Of a DNA stretch of 59,029 nucleotides, positions 9,141 to 18,165 are shown in pieces. This stretch comes from Desulfobacteraceae bacterium. Lineage in GTDB: Bacteria; Desulfobacterota; Desulfobacteria; Desulfobacterales; Desulfobacteraceae. The stretch covers positions 1-59,029 of the forward strand of contig JAAEMK010000916.1 in NCBI GenBank assembly GCA_024225635.1, in the 5' to 3' direction. The position numbers were made by a program, and so were the translations under genes. The stretch's first letter is position 1, and each line of letters begins with the position of its first letter. A model generated the notes under the pieces. That model had not been told where the DNA came from, did no database searches, and saw only the letters and a list, made by a program, of their open reading frames with translations.

Positions 9141-9169
9141 TGTTTATGTGATATGGGATGCGATGTCAA
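9141..9169 (-). promoter_or_regulatory. Sigma-70 promoter of the TolC-like gene
   Basis: On the minus strand TTGACA, 17 bases, TAAACA, about 83 bases before the start codon at 9058. The divergent promoter at 9085-9113 lies downstream of it, so the two transcripts overlap. Confidence 0.55.
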
Positions 9170-9253
9170 GCTTATTGATAATCAGTGCAGGGTGAAAATC
9201 CCCTGTTGGCGGCAATATTACCTGTTTGATCAAACAACGTCGGGAGAGCCTGA

Positions 9254-9763
9254 ATGAAACAATACAAGTTCTTTTTCTTTGTATTCTTTGTATTCTTTGT
9301 ATTATTTACTATTCATACCGTGTTTGCTGAAATGAAGGCCCTTTCCGATAAAGCCATGGGAAAAGTAACCGGCCAGACCGGCGTCCTCGGCAATCTTGTG
9401 GGTTTTGGTGAAGTCTTTGCGAAAACCGGGCAGAGTAAAGAAGATCTTGACAAGGCGATCCCGTTCAATCTCGCCTACGCAACCAAGCTGAAAGACCTTG
9501 AAAAAAATCTCAGGGAATTTCACGATATCTTCCAGCGCATCGAAACAACTCCCCTGGAGGATGGCTGGTCCTATTTTGAGTTTGAGTACGATTCGGAAGA
9601 TGAGCTTAAAAACCCGGGGGAGCAGTTAACCTATAACGATGTTCACAGCAGCCCCGTGGAATCGGGACTCGGCCTGTTCGGACTTGGCGGATTTCAGGTT
9701 GAACGAAGCGGAAAAACCCATATCAGAATGAGCGGCAAGGTGAAGATCGAATTTCGTCCCTGA
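9254..9763 (+). CDS. Small secreted protein with FilA-like leader motif
   Basis: 169 residues with a very phenylalanine-rich signal peptide (residues 1-24, ending TVFAE), then the motif ALSDKAMGKVTGQTGV. This motif has the same spacing as the leaders of the secreted proteins at 26929, 28771 and 30063 and of FilA/DUF6160-type proteins. The rest is charged, with a helical middle (DLEKNLREFHDIFQRI) and a C-terminal beta-like part (SGKTHIRMSGKVKIEFRP). Function unknown. Ribosome site gggagagcc. It stands alone, facing the MshEN-domain gene. Part of the signal peptide is encoded by a 9-bp tandem repeat. Confidence 0.7.
   Translation: MKQYKFFFFVFFVFFVLFTIHTVFAEMKALSDKAMGKVTGQTGVLGNLVGFGEVFAKTGQSKEDLDKAIPFNLAYATKLKDLEKNLREFHDIFQRIETTPLEDGWSYFEFEYDSEDELKNPGEQLTYNDVHSSPVESGLGLFGLGGFQVERSGKTHIRMSGKVKIEFRP
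9278..9304 (+). repeat. 9-bp tandem repeat in a signal peptide
   Basis: Three copies of tttgtattc (the last ends in a) encode Phe-Val-Phe three times in frame within the hydrophobic core of the signal peptide. Change in copy number would lengthen or shorten the core without a frameshift. Confidence 0.85.
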
Positions 9764-9826
9764 TTCGTATCGCCGCCCGCATAATGGATGCTCGCATCCT
9801 GCCAAGGCGGCGATACAAGTGTTCAA

Positions 9827-10630
9827 TCAATTGTTATTTAAGGGAAGATTTTCCAGGGCAACCCATTGGATCCATTCATACTGCTCGTTTGTAAGTGCCT
9901 CTTTCTTTTCATCAACAAAGGTGAGCAATTCCTGTGTAGTGTCAAACACCACGGAGTAGAAACCCTTGGCATAGGGACCATGGCCGATCAGGGAAATGGC
10001 TCCCTTGCCCTCGACCCCGATGAGCATTTCATGGTTGGAAAAAACCCTTAAATCCCCGGCCCCGGAAATGGTGCCGTATTTCTCCAGCCGTATTTCGCGA
10101 TTGACAAAAAAGCCAAGCACAACTGAAAGAACCAGGATGATCGTGCAGGCGATCTTCAGGGTACGATTGTACACCAGGGGTTTTAAAAGACTGCTGAAGG
10201 TGATGGGCATGGATGAATGGATTGCGCTTGTGACGGCTTTCTCCTTTGCGAGAAACGGACTTATCACCATGCCGGTAAAAGCTTCAATATCGGATCGTGC
10301 CGCCTGGTCCAGGGGGTTGACCATGGCGAGATTCAAGACGTTGTTCTTTTCAATTCCCAGGGGAATGACACTGTAGCGTTTGCAGAGAAAGCGCGGAAGC
10401 ACCTGCAACGCCTCTTTGGCGATATCCTTGTTCATATCGGCAATGGGAATGCCATGCTGGTCGGAGAGGGCGCTGAACAGATCTTCATCCGAGATCAGGC
10501 CCATCTGAATTAAAATCTGGCCAAGTCGCCTGTTGCCACCGGTTTGAATCCCCAGGGCCCTTTCAATTTTTTCAGAAGATATCAGCTTCTTTTGAACCAA
10601 AATCTGACCTAACGTCTGTTTTTGCGGCAT
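9827..10630 (-). CDS. MshEN-domain membrane protein
   Basis: 267 residues. The N-terminus (about 5-130) is the MshEN/GspE-N domain of type II secretion and pilus ATPases, here without any ATPase. MshEN binds c-di-GMP through two 24-residue motifs (RLGxxL..G.I...L...L..Q); the second copy, RLGQILIQMGLI...LFSALSDQ, is complete, while the first begins TLGQILVQKKLI and lacks the key Arg and Gly. A single membrane helix follows (about 165-185), and a C-terminal domain of about 80 residues is probably periplasmic. Start at the ATG after caggagg. Partner unknown; it could sense c-di-GMP at the membrane for the nearby secreted-protein genes. Confidence 0.75.
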   Translation of the reverse strand: MPQKQTLGQILVQKKLISSEKIERALGIQTGGNRRLGQILIQMGLISDEDLFSALSDQHGIPIADMNKDIAKEALQVLPRFLCKRYSVIPLGIEKNNVLNLAMVNPLDQAARSDIEAFTGMVISPFLAKEKAVTSAIHSSMPITFSSLLKPLVYNRTLKIACTIILVLSVVLGFFVNREIRLEKYGTISGAGDLRVFSNHEMLIGVEGKGAISLIGHGPYAKGFYSVVFDTTQELLTFVDEKKEALTNEQYEWIQWVALENLPLNNN

Positions 10631-10676
10631 AGGGTCCTCCTGTTTGTGAGTGCGTTTATTATTTCTTACTATAAAC

Positions 10677-10694
10677 ATTGATCATTATCAATGG
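10677..10694. promoter_or_regulatory. Fur-box-like palindrome
   Basis: Perfect palindrome cattgat-catt-atcaatg (7-base arms, 4-base loop) just upstream of the MshEN gene and downstream of the CPBP gene. The minus strand contains TTGATAATGATCAAT, close to half of a classical Fur box. Could also be a short hairpin or another dimeric regulator site. Confidence 0.3.
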
Positions 10695-10730
10695 TGATGT
10701 AACTAATTCAGTACAGAAATTCATATTCTT

Positions 10731-11387
10731 TTATGCCGGGTACGAGATTACCGAGATGGTAAATATCGCAAGATTGCCAAGGGAATGGATAATGATTGGC
10801 GCGGCAAGGCTTTGGGAACGCTCAAACGCCAGGGCGAAGACAACTCCTCCAACGATCTGAAACAGGGGAATCCCCGATCCGTTGACATGGAATCCCGCAA
10901 AAATGACGGTACTGAGGATCACGGCCATGGGACAACCGAACTGCCTTAAAAAGGAGTACAGGATTCCCCTGAAGATGATCTCTTCAGCAATGGGAGCGAT
11001 CAATCCGCCTGTTATGAAAAAAAGTACAAGCTCATATCCTTTAAAAGGAATATGAGACGCAATCAATGATAGAGGGTTGATGTTGTTCCACAGGAAAACA
11101 AAACCCGCGGCGGCAACGGTCAGCCCGAAAAGGGCGGACCAGATGATCCCGGTCTTTATCCCCCTGGAAATTTGACTGTAAGATATCCCGGTCATCCCGG
11201 GGACTCCCGGAATTTTGTGCATGAGAGCCATCAGGACCGTAATGTCCAGGCACCTGATAAATGCGGTTACGGCAAGGGGAGAGAGGAGATCCCTTAATAA
11301 AAAAGCAGATGATTCCAAAAGAACGATCAAGGGAACGGAGATGTAAAACAGCCTGTAAAGAGGGGAAGGGGAGGGGCTCAGCGGCAT
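10731..11387 (-). CDS. CPBP family intramembrane metalloprotease
   Basis: 218 residues with about six membrane segments. The CPBP (CAAX/Abi) motifs are present: EEIIFRGILY (EExxxR, about residue 137) and FAGFHVNGS (FxxxH, about 167). Members cleave substrates within the membrane; in Gram-positive bacteria many serve as immunity or processing factors beside peptides with double-glycine leaders. It is the last gene of the long minus-strand run, and its start overlaps the stop of the preceding membrane protein by 10 bases. No terminator with a T tract is evident after it. Confidence 0.85.
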   Translation of the reverse strand: MPLSPSPSPLYRLFYISVPLIVLLESSAFLLRDLLSPLAVTAFIRCLDITVLMALMHKIPGVPGMTGISYSQISRGIKTGIIWSALFGLTVAAAGFVFLWNNINPLSLIASHIPFKGYELVLFFITGGLIAPIAEEIIFRGILYSFLRQFGCPMAVILSTVIFAGFHVNGSGIPLFQIVGGVVFALAFERSQSLAAPIIIHSLGNLAIFTISVISYPA

Positions 11388-12838
11388 CGTTTAAGTGCTC
11401 CATAGGCGACTTGCTGGACATACCAGTGCCGGCTGTTTTCAATACGCTCCCTGAAGATCAACCGGGACCTGTTGCCGCATCCCCTTCCGGCCAGGGCCTT
11501 GAGTGCAGCGCATTGGACATTGATGGAACGGTCGTTGGCCAGTCTTTCAAGAAAATGGATTGCGGTTCCGCCGGGGCTCAGGCGAAGAGCATTGGCCAGC
11601 CAGTACCGCTCCGGAACCGATCCGGCCAGAAGATGGTCAACCGCGTTTTTGTATTTAAGGATATTGTTTTTTGTCCTGACCAGGTTCCTCAGGCCTTCGA
11701 TCCTGATCCTGGGAGAGGATGCGCTCAGCCGGGCCTGGAGGTTGTCGGCGGGATTTTTCGTTTTTACCGGGTTCAGGTAGAAGAGCATGAGGACGGCCAA
11801 CATGGTTGTTACAATACCCGCCCCGATGCTTGAACTCTTTTCCTTGAAGATCCGGGAAAAAGAATAAAACAGGCATAAAAACAGGGTTGTGAAGATGGCC
11901 AGGGGCAAAGCGATGATGAGTCCCACAAGGCAGATAAGCCTGAACATTGCCATGGTGTCGATTTTTTCCGAGTAGCGTTTGAGAACGCTCCCTGGACGTT
12001 TGAAAAATTGTTCCAGGTTTGTTGAAACAATCTTCCTTCCCCCCAGGTACAGGTTCATTCCATTGGCTTCGGACGATTCAATAACGAGGCAATCGTCCCG
12101 CTTGTCAGGTATTTCAAGCCAGCCATACCTTGAAACAAGCCTGGAAATTCTATCCGGCCTGTTCGACCCGGGATCTATCCAACAGGGTTTAACCTGTTGT
12201 TTCAGGGGGCTTTTCAGGGCTTGGGACGCGTAGGATGTATTGTCATAGTACCATTGACAGATCCTTTGCCCCGGAGCAAAGGACCATAGCAGGTAATCCC
12301 TTGCCCTGAGAAAAATGCCCCTGTCCGCGGCCACGTAAAAAGAGCTTCCAGTCACAACCGCCGCAAGTATGAAAACAATGAAACAGGTTGAATGGCTTTT
12401 CCCTGACCGGCGGATCTTTGAATCCTTCCTCAAAACCAGCCACACAACCAGGGGGATAACCAGGGTGTGGGCCGCCGTGACCAGGGAAAAACACCCGGCG
12501 TTCATGACCAGGGTGACCAGAAGCCACAGGCAGGCATATGGAACAGTTGCCCTTCGCTTCGGGGAGGTGACGGCATCCATGGCCAGCCATGTCATGGCGG
12601 CTCCACCCGAAACCATGATTCCCGCAGTAAAAACAAAGAAAAAAGATGCCCGGAGCGCGGGAGCCATTTCCCGGAGGGAGTCAAGGACATGGCCGTTGGG
12701 AACCACCACATGGCCGGCAGCTGTCAGCAGGGTGATATTGGCCGCAAGGGTGGTGTTTGAATGGAAAATATGAATCCAGGAGAGGAGGCCTGACGCGAGA
12801 AGACCTGTGGCAATGGCTTTGAAAAGTAATTTTATCAT
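11378..12838 (-). CDS. Multipass membrane protein with HEAT-like C-terminus
   Basis: 486 residues. About five membrane helices in residues 1-165, a soluble loop of about 130 residues (probably periplasmic), two more helices (about 305-335 and 350-370), then a C-terminal alpha-helical part with HEAT-like pairs (ARLSASSPRIRIEGLRNL, LANDRSINVQCAALKALAG). I do not recognise a named family. It starts five bases after the stop of the upstream gene and overlaps the CPBP gene, so it is surely part of the operon. Confidence 0.65.
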   Translation of the reverse strand: MIKLLFKAIATGLLASGLLSWIHIFHSNTTLAANITLLTAAGHVVVPNGHVLDSLREMAPALRASFFFVFTAGIMVSGGAAMTWLAMDAVTSPKRRATVPYACLWLLVTLVMNAGCFSLVTAAHTLVIPLVVWLVLRKDSKIRRSGKSHSTCFIVFILAAVVTGSSFYVAADRGIFLRARDYLLWSFAPGQRICQWYYDNTSYASQALKSPLKQQVKPCWIDPGSNRPDRISRLVSRYGWLEIPDKRDDCLVIESSEANGMNLYLGGRKIVSTNLEQFFKRPGSVLKRYSEKIDTMAMFRLICLVGLIIALPLAIFTTLFLCLFYSFSRIFKEKSSSIGAGIVTTMLAVLMLFYLNPVKTKNPADNLQARLSASSPRIRIEGLRNLVRTKNNILKYKNAVDHLLAGSVPERYWLANALRLSPGGTAIHFLERLANDRSINVQCAALKALAGRGCGNRSRLIFRERIENSRHWYVQQVAYGALKRCR

Positions 12839-12843
12839 CTGTT

Positions 12844-13575
12844 TTATTCCACCTTGACAGAGTGATCAATCACAAGTCCCCGCTCTTTGTCAAGGAATAT
12901 GTCAAGGTAGAGAAAACATGGCAGTTCACCTGTGAGCCTTATTCCCGTGCTTATTTCGGCGTTTATGGGAACCGGTATCACCTGGTCGATCAGAAACTGG
13001 GCTTTGGCGGTAATGTCAATGGGAATGGTCAGGTTGTGGCTGACCTGACAGGTCAATGGTTCGGTAATCCTGAGGGGGAATGAGTCGTTTATCCGGACCG
13101 TTTCATCCAGGGGAACGGTGATGTCCACGGGGAATCGTCCCCTTATGGGGATGTTCGCGGTAACACCAAGTATAGTTGTCTCCACGAACTGGTCAATGGG
13201 AAGATCAGTATTAACAGTGATCTCCTTTTTGATCCGGAATCCATGGTCGAGGGCGACATTGACGGAATTAAGTACCGGAATCTCAAAGGGTTCGTCAATG
13301 GAAACATCGATGTCTCCCCGTATGGGAAGGTTGACGTTGACCCGTTTCTTGATGGGGATATCCAGAGTCTTGTCAATGGATGATGTGATGGGCAATCTTG
13401 TGTTGACATCCAGCTTAATCTGCTGTTTGAGGATGAGGTGCCCGTTGGTCAGCTTCAAATAGAGGGGCTTTGCCTTGTATGCGGCAAAGCAGAGCCCTGT
13501 GATCTGAAGAGCCACAAAGATTCCAAGGATCAGTTTTACCGCCATAAACAAATTGAAGACTATTTTTTTAAGCAT
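12844..13575 (-). CDS. Membrane-anchored beta-repeat protein
   Basis: 243 residues: a single N-terminal membrane helix (about 8-32), then an extended periplasmic region built from short alternating hydrophobic strands such as TLDIPIKKRVNVNLPIRG and EITVNTDLPIDQ, repeating every 15-25 residues with a [IV]-P-[IVL] core. The pattern suggests a rod or beta-helix-like bridge. Only one Cys-containing strand (EPLTCQVSH) and one near the end. Family not recognised. It follows the lipoprotein gene by eight bases, the ribosome site lying within the lipoprotein's last codons. Confidence 0.65.
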   Translation of the reverse strand: MLKKIVFNLFMAVKLILGIFVALQITGLCFAAYKAKPLYLKLTNGHLILKQQIKLDVNTRLPITSSIDKTLDIPIKKRVNVNLPIRGDIDVSIDEPFEIPVLNSVNVALDHGFRIKKEITVNTDLPIDQFVETTILGVTANIPIRGRFPVDITVPLDETVRINDSFPLRITEPLTCQVSHNLTIPIDITAKAQFLIDQVIPVPINAEISTGIRLTGELPCFLYLDIFLDKERGLVIDHSVKVE

Positions 13576-13583
13576 ATGTAGTT

Positions 13584-16130
13584 TTAAAGGGAATATTTAC
13601 CTCCAAACATCTCATCAATTGCCGGCACATCCTTATGAGACATTTTGTTTGAAGGGGTGATCTCTCCTGTTTCTCCGTCAAGCTCAAATACTTCCCAGAA
13701 ATTTCCTTCCGTATCCTTTGGAACCGAAAAACTTGCCATCTCTTTAAAACCCTTGTACACCTTTACAATGGCGTTTGACAGGGAAAGTTCAAAGCTGTTC
13801 AATGATAATTGATTGGAAAAGTCGTGGACCATGAAAGAGTAGGTCCCCTTAAAACGTTTCCTGATGAGTATTGTTTCAATGCCGTCAGGCGCTATGGCAT
13901 CCCTGTCCAGTTGTATGTATGGCCGTTCGGAATATGGATCGTTCAGATACGGATAAAAAAGATGAAACATGTCACCCGTTGAAGAGGGACCGTAAACATG
14001 GGCATCGAGATTTGAAGAGGATGGTCCCCAGGATAATACGATTCGTATTTCATCATGGGAATTGATGATTGGATTTATTGCAACGACCCTGGTGGAGCCG
14101 GTTGACATGGTAAATTCACTGGCCATATAATACCCTTCCGATGATTTGAGGAGATAGACTCCCGGATCAAGATCGGAAAAAGTAAATTTTCCAGACAGGT
14201 CCGTGGTTGTTGATTCGACAGGCGATCCGGTTTTCTGGCTGTAAAGGATGATTTTCAGTCCTCTGATTTTCGAACCGGATATTGAGTCCACGCAGGTCCC
14301 TGATATTTCGTTCTCTGTGCTATTAGAGTCGTCAAGCATATAAATAGTATTAAGATTTACTTCACTGTTTTCCTGAACTTTCTTGTTCGTATAGGTGTTG
14401 GTGATAAAACCCTCTTTTTTTAATTCAATGTCCCAGGTTCCGGGCCGGATATCGATTGAAAAATAACCTGAGGGGTCTGACGTTGCGGAAGCCTCCACAT
14501 TTTTATCTTCGATAATTGATATCTCGACACCACCAAGTGGAAGTATTTGTCCATCATTGCCATAATGTTTTATTTGTCCGGATATTTGTCCTGGAATTTT
14601 AGGGGAACCATCGTCATCAAGAATATGGATTTCAACCGAATCGGTGTCGGTTCTTCCACCATTGTCTGTTATTGTCAGATCAAATTTCAGGATATCTCCC
14701 TTCAAGGGTACGTCCGGGGCACTGAATTTGGTTACAGCAAGATGGGGGGTCGACAATTGAACTTCGGTTCCTGCGGTTTGCCTCCATTCAAAGGTGCTGA
14801 TCCCATCATCCGGATCATGGGACTTTGCACCGTTTAAAACCACGGAAGCCAACTCCTTCACTTCCTGATCTTGTCCCGCATCAGCAACAGGATAATGATG
14901 AAAAATATCATTACATGTATCAAACAGGTGCTGTTTCCCAGTGAAAATTTGACTGGGCGAAGCTTCCTCGTCATCCTTTTTGAATACGCCAAGGTTTATC
15001 TGAGCAGATGTGTTGAATTCCGAATCGCATTCAATACAAAGCCTGTTGTAAGCAGGTGTAGCAAAACCTGCGATGGTGAAATTCTCTTTTGATTCAATAT
15101 TCGCGCTTGAACTTCCGTAGATTCCAATATCAAGCTTATTTGTAAGAGTCGTTTTGAGATTGGTATCTGATGTTATCGACGGTTCATCCCATGCAAAAAG
15201 GATCTGCCTATCCAATTGATCGTCGTACAAGGGTTTATCTCCATCATGGAAAAAGGAAAACTGTTGACTATAGTTGCAACCGACACTTGCCTTGGATTGT
15301 GCACTGATATCTCCGTTGGCATCGATGTTCAGAATAAATTCCGGTGTAAAAATTACAGGGCCCACGGAAAAACTTGGAAAAGAGAACCTTGCAATTTCTT
15401 TTGTCACTTTCACGTCATAGCCAACATCAGAATCAATCGTGATCTGAGTCTCTTCATAAATATACGGTTTGAACTCGATTCTTGAAAGGGACCATAGGTC
15501 CAGTGCCATGTTAAAACTGAATCCCAGGTCGAATATGACCGTTCCCGTGATCTTGATTTGGTCGTCGGTGGTACCGGGTTCCATATCGCGGTCATAAATG
15601 ACAAAATTAAGGTCTAAGAGAGCAGCGGTGCCGGAATATTGAATTTGAACGTCTTTATCAAGGGATTGCAGAGTTGCGGTTGTAAAGTCAAGATGTTTAT
15701 AAAAATTCGTTTGAAGATATCTAAACGCGTTTGTCAGGGGAGTATCTGTTATCTTAAGATCAATTTGTTCCTTGTATCGTTCGATGGACTTCACTTTCTT
15801 TAGCAGCCCTTCAGGAAAGCAGCTTGAAATTCCAGCCATGAGAATGTCATTTTCCTTGATCGAATTAAACAGTGGAGAGTCGGAAAAGACTGATATCAAA
15901 GTACCCCCATCGGAAATCGACAAGTTTTCCAGGTCGGATTCTGAAATGGTAATGGTGTTTGATGAAGGGGTATAATCCATTTTACCGACAGCCAGGGTGT
16001 CATTGCTCAACTCGTTTACGTCCAGGCGGGTTACGGTTGTTTTGTCACCATCGTCTCCCCCGTTACAGGCTGATAAAATAATAGTTGATGCGATAATCAC
16101 CGATAAGAAGCGTAAAAGAATGTCAGGCAT
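13584..16130 (-). CDS. Large multidomain lipoprotein (PKD, CarboxypepD_reg and DUF2135-like domains)
   Basis: About 848 residues from the ATG at 16130 (ggagag nine bases upstream; longer starts are possible). Lipobox IILSAC near residue 22. After a unique N-terminal half of about 400 residues come a PKD/REJ-type Ig domain (PVADAGQDQEV...DPDDGISTFEWRQ), two carboxypeptidase-regulatory-like beta sandwiches (GEV-type ISGQIKHYG..., ISGTCVDSISG...), and a C-terminal DUF2135-like segment with LSWGPSSSNLDAHVYGP, as in YfaP-type proteins. Predicted outer-membrane-anchored adhesion or scaffold protein. It lies 43 bases after the PQQ-propeller gene in the long operon. Confidence 0.75.
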   Translation of the reverse strand: MPDILLRFLSVIIASTIILSACNGGDDGDKTTVTRLDVNELSNDTLAVGKMDYTPSSNTITISESDLENLSISDGGTLISVFSDSPLFNSIKENDILMAGISSCFPEGLLKKVKSIERYKEQIDLKITDTPLTNAFRYLQTNFYKHLDFTTATLQSLDKDVQIQYSGTAALLDLNFVIYDRDMEPGTTDDQIKITGTVIFDLGFSFNMALDLWSLSRIEFKPYIYEETQITIDSDVGYDVKVTKEIARFSFPSFSVGPVIFTPEFILNIDANGDISAQSKASVGCNYSQQFSFFHDGDKPLYDDQLDRQILFAWDEPSITSDTNLKTTLTNKLDIGIYGSSSANIESKENFTIAGFATPAYNRLCIECDSEFNTSAQINLGVFKKDDEEASPSQIFTGKQHLFDTCNDIFHHYPVADAGQDQEVKELASVVLNGAKSHDPDDGISTFEWRQTAGTEVQLSTPHLAVTKFSAPDVPLKGDILKFDLTITDNGGRTDTDSVEIHILDDDGSPKIPGQISGQIKHYGNDGQILPLGGVEISIIEDKNVEASATSDPSGYFSIDIRPGTWDIELKKEGFITNTYTNKKVQENSEVNLNTIYMLDDSNSTENEISGTCVDSISGSKIRGLKIILYSQKTGSPVESTTTDLSGKFTFSDLDPGVYLLKSSEGYYMASEFTMSTGSTRVVAINPIINSHDEIRIVLSWGPSSSNLDAHVYGPSSTGDMFHLFYPYLNDPYSERPYIQLDRDAIAPDGIETILIRKRFKGTYSFMVHDFSNQLSLNSFELSLSNAIVKVYKGFKEMASFSVPKDTEGNFWEVFELDGETGEITPSNKMSHKDVPAIDEMFGGKYSL

Positions 16131-16173
16131 GATCATACTCTCCATTGCGGCCAGCAATTATATTGAAATTTGG

Positions 16174-18141
16174 TTAAAGACCGAAAAACAAAGATAGAAA
16201 ACAGCCGGACCCAGGGCTGTAGTTATATTCAGGCTCTTGTTCTTCAACGGTATTAAATGTCCATGTCCCGTTGTATAGAATGGACCGGTTTGACTCTTCG
16301 GGCATGTTTGCCGCATATGCCTTGGAAAGAATAGAGGCGGTGTATTCAACATATGGCTTGAATGATTCATTCTCCGGCAGTGTAATCTCGCAGACCGTAT
16401 CGTTGTTGTGCCAGGTGATATCAAATTCTTCAGGCGGAGAGTCAATCGGTTCAATTGAAAAACCATAATAGGCCTCTTCATCATCCGTGGCCGGTTTAAA
16501 AATGCTTGTCTTTTCCATTTTTTTTGAAAACGTTACCGAGATACTTCTTCTATTGATATCAAAATCAGCTGCGTCTTTTTCAGGGTCTGTGATGACGATC
16601 TCAGGGGCGATGGTGTCGGATCTGAACTTTGTGATCCCGGCATTGTCGGACAGATTCCTGAACTGGGGCCATGGAGAGTCTTCTGAAGGGGAGGTTTCTG
16701 TTTTCTCGATCTTAATATCACAAAAAAGAGAGAAGAGAGCACCCTTTGAGTATCCGCAGGTTCCAACATAGAGATACCCGTTGTTTATGACAGGAGATGA
16801 GGTTGTTACGGGTAAGGACAGATCGTACTTCCAATATTCCTTTCTGCCGTAACGCTCATCTCCTTTAAACAGGTCAAGGCCGCAGAATATACCATCCCTT
16901 GCCCCGGCGAAAATATAATCATTGGAGCCAATGGCAGGGGAGGCAAGCAAATCGTTTGAAAATTTCCTGTACATGATAAGCTGGCCGCCGTTTCGGTTTA
17001 TTCCGTAAAGATTGTTATCGTTGGATCCGACACAGACCGAGCCGGCTGAATCGATCACAGGTGTTCCCGGAAAACCGCTGGCATGTTTTACAAACCATTT
17101 TTGTATGCCCTTTCCTTCCTTTCCAATGCTTGAAAGGGCATACAGGCCGTTATTGTCGTTGACTCCTCCCCTGAATGACGCGGTTCCAAAGAAAAGGGTA
17201 CCGTCACTGTCAAGGGCCGGGGAATTGAGGATCTCTGATGCCGCTTCAAATTTCCAGCGTTCCTTACCGTCCGGGGCGATAGCATAGAGGCAGTGGTCAA
17301 GGGAACCTATATAAATTGTCTTATCATTTCCAATCACCGGGGATGATACGATCTTGGAGCCGGTTTTAAATTTCCAGAACCGTTCCCCGGTTTCTGAATC
17401 AAGGGCATAGAGACAGGAATCGGCTGAACCTATGTAGAGTCTGTTTTGATCCTGGTCAAGGGCAGGGGAGGAATAGATGGAATCCCCTGTTCCGTGGCTC
17501 CAGGTAAGGTTACCGCCAGGGGTAACGCAGTATACGGTTCCATCTTCAGAGCCAAAAAAAATATTTCCGGAGGAATCCACGGCAGGAGATGAGTTGACGG
17601 GACCGCTTGTTGGAAAACGCCAGACTTCGGTGCCATCCTCTGTGTTGACGGCATAAAGATGTTGATCCTCTGATCCGACATAGACGGTGGCCCCGTCCGG
17701 AGACAGGGCCGGGGTTGACTCGATGCAACCAAGTGAATCTCCAGCTGTGAATTTCCAGTTTGCCACACCTATCCTGATGCATTCCAATTGTTTTGTTACC
17801 CGGTGCATTTTTCCGTTTTCATCAACTCTGGTAATTCGGAAGGTTGGTCTGCAATCAAAATAGCCCGCTTGGTCGAATACCATGGTATAGGACGTTTCAA
17901 TTCCGGTTTTATCCATGTCATCAAATGAGACCGTATGTTCAATGGTATGGTCATCTTGATAGTTGAATTCTATTGTCAGCTGTTCGGGAATATAGTCATC
18001 GTAAGGATCATAGGTAAAGGTAAAATCAATAGCCTCTCCTTTGACAATATACTGTTCAGATGCTTTAAAATTAAATGATTCCGCAAAAACGGCGCCGGCA
18101 TGGCAAATAATGCAGACAAAGAGAAAAAAGGCTGTTCTCAT
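16174..18141 (-). CDS. Secreted PQQ-type beta-propeller with Ig-like domain and Cys C-terminus
   Basis: 655 residues. Signal peptide to about residue 20, a beta-sandwich domain (about 22-125), then seven or more PQQ-like blades (YVGSEDQHLYAVNTEDG, FFGSEDGTVYCV, YIGSADSCLYALD; about 130-470), then a Big_5-type Ig domain (APEIVITDPEKDAADFDI; about 505-640). No PQQ-dehydrogenase active site is visible, so it is probably a binding or assembly propeller like BamB, not an enzyme. The C-terminus is GSGCFLSLFFGL, similar to the ends of the genes at 18166 and 31365. Confidence 0.8.
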   Translation of the reverse strand: MRTAFFLFVCIICHAGAVFAESFNFKASEQYIVKGEAIDFTFTYDPYDDYIPEQLTIEFNYQDDHTIEHTVSFDDMDKTGIETSYTMVFDQAGYFDCRPTFRITRVDENGKMHRVTKQLECIRIGVANWKFTAGDSLGCIESTPALSPDGATVYVGSEDQHLYAVNTEDGTEVWRFPTSGPVNSSPAVDSSGNIFFGSEDGTVYCVTPGGNLTWSHGTGDSIYSSPALDQDQNRLYIGSADSCLYALDSETGERFWKFKTGSKIVSSPVIGNDKTIYIGSLDHCLYAIAPDGKERWKFEAASEILNSPALDSDGTLFFGTASFRGGVNDNNGLYALSSIGKEGKGIQKWFVKHASGFPGTPVIDSAGSVCVGSNDNNLYGINRNGGQLIMYRKFSNDLLASPAIGSNDYIFAGARDGIFCGLDLFKGDERYGRKEYWKYDLSLPVTTSSPVINNGYLYVGTCGYSKGALFSLFCDIKIEKTETSPSEDSPWPQFRNLSDNAGITKFRSDTIAPEIVITDPEKDAADFDINRRSISVTFSKKMEKTSIFKPATDDEEAYYGFSIEPIDSPPEEFDITWHNNDTVCEITLPENESFKPYVEYTASILSKAYAANMPEESNRSILYNGTWTFNTVEEQEPEYNYSPGSGCFLSLFFGL

Positions 18142-18165
18142 TGAAAAAGTCTCCGTGATAAATCG

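Noticed and set aside
9180-9230. A stretch gcagggtgaaaatcccctgt followed by tggcgg resembles the 5' half of an FMN riboswitch.
   Set aside because: The 3' half with the second gtgaaa block and the closing helix is absent, and the downstream gene has no link to riboflavin.
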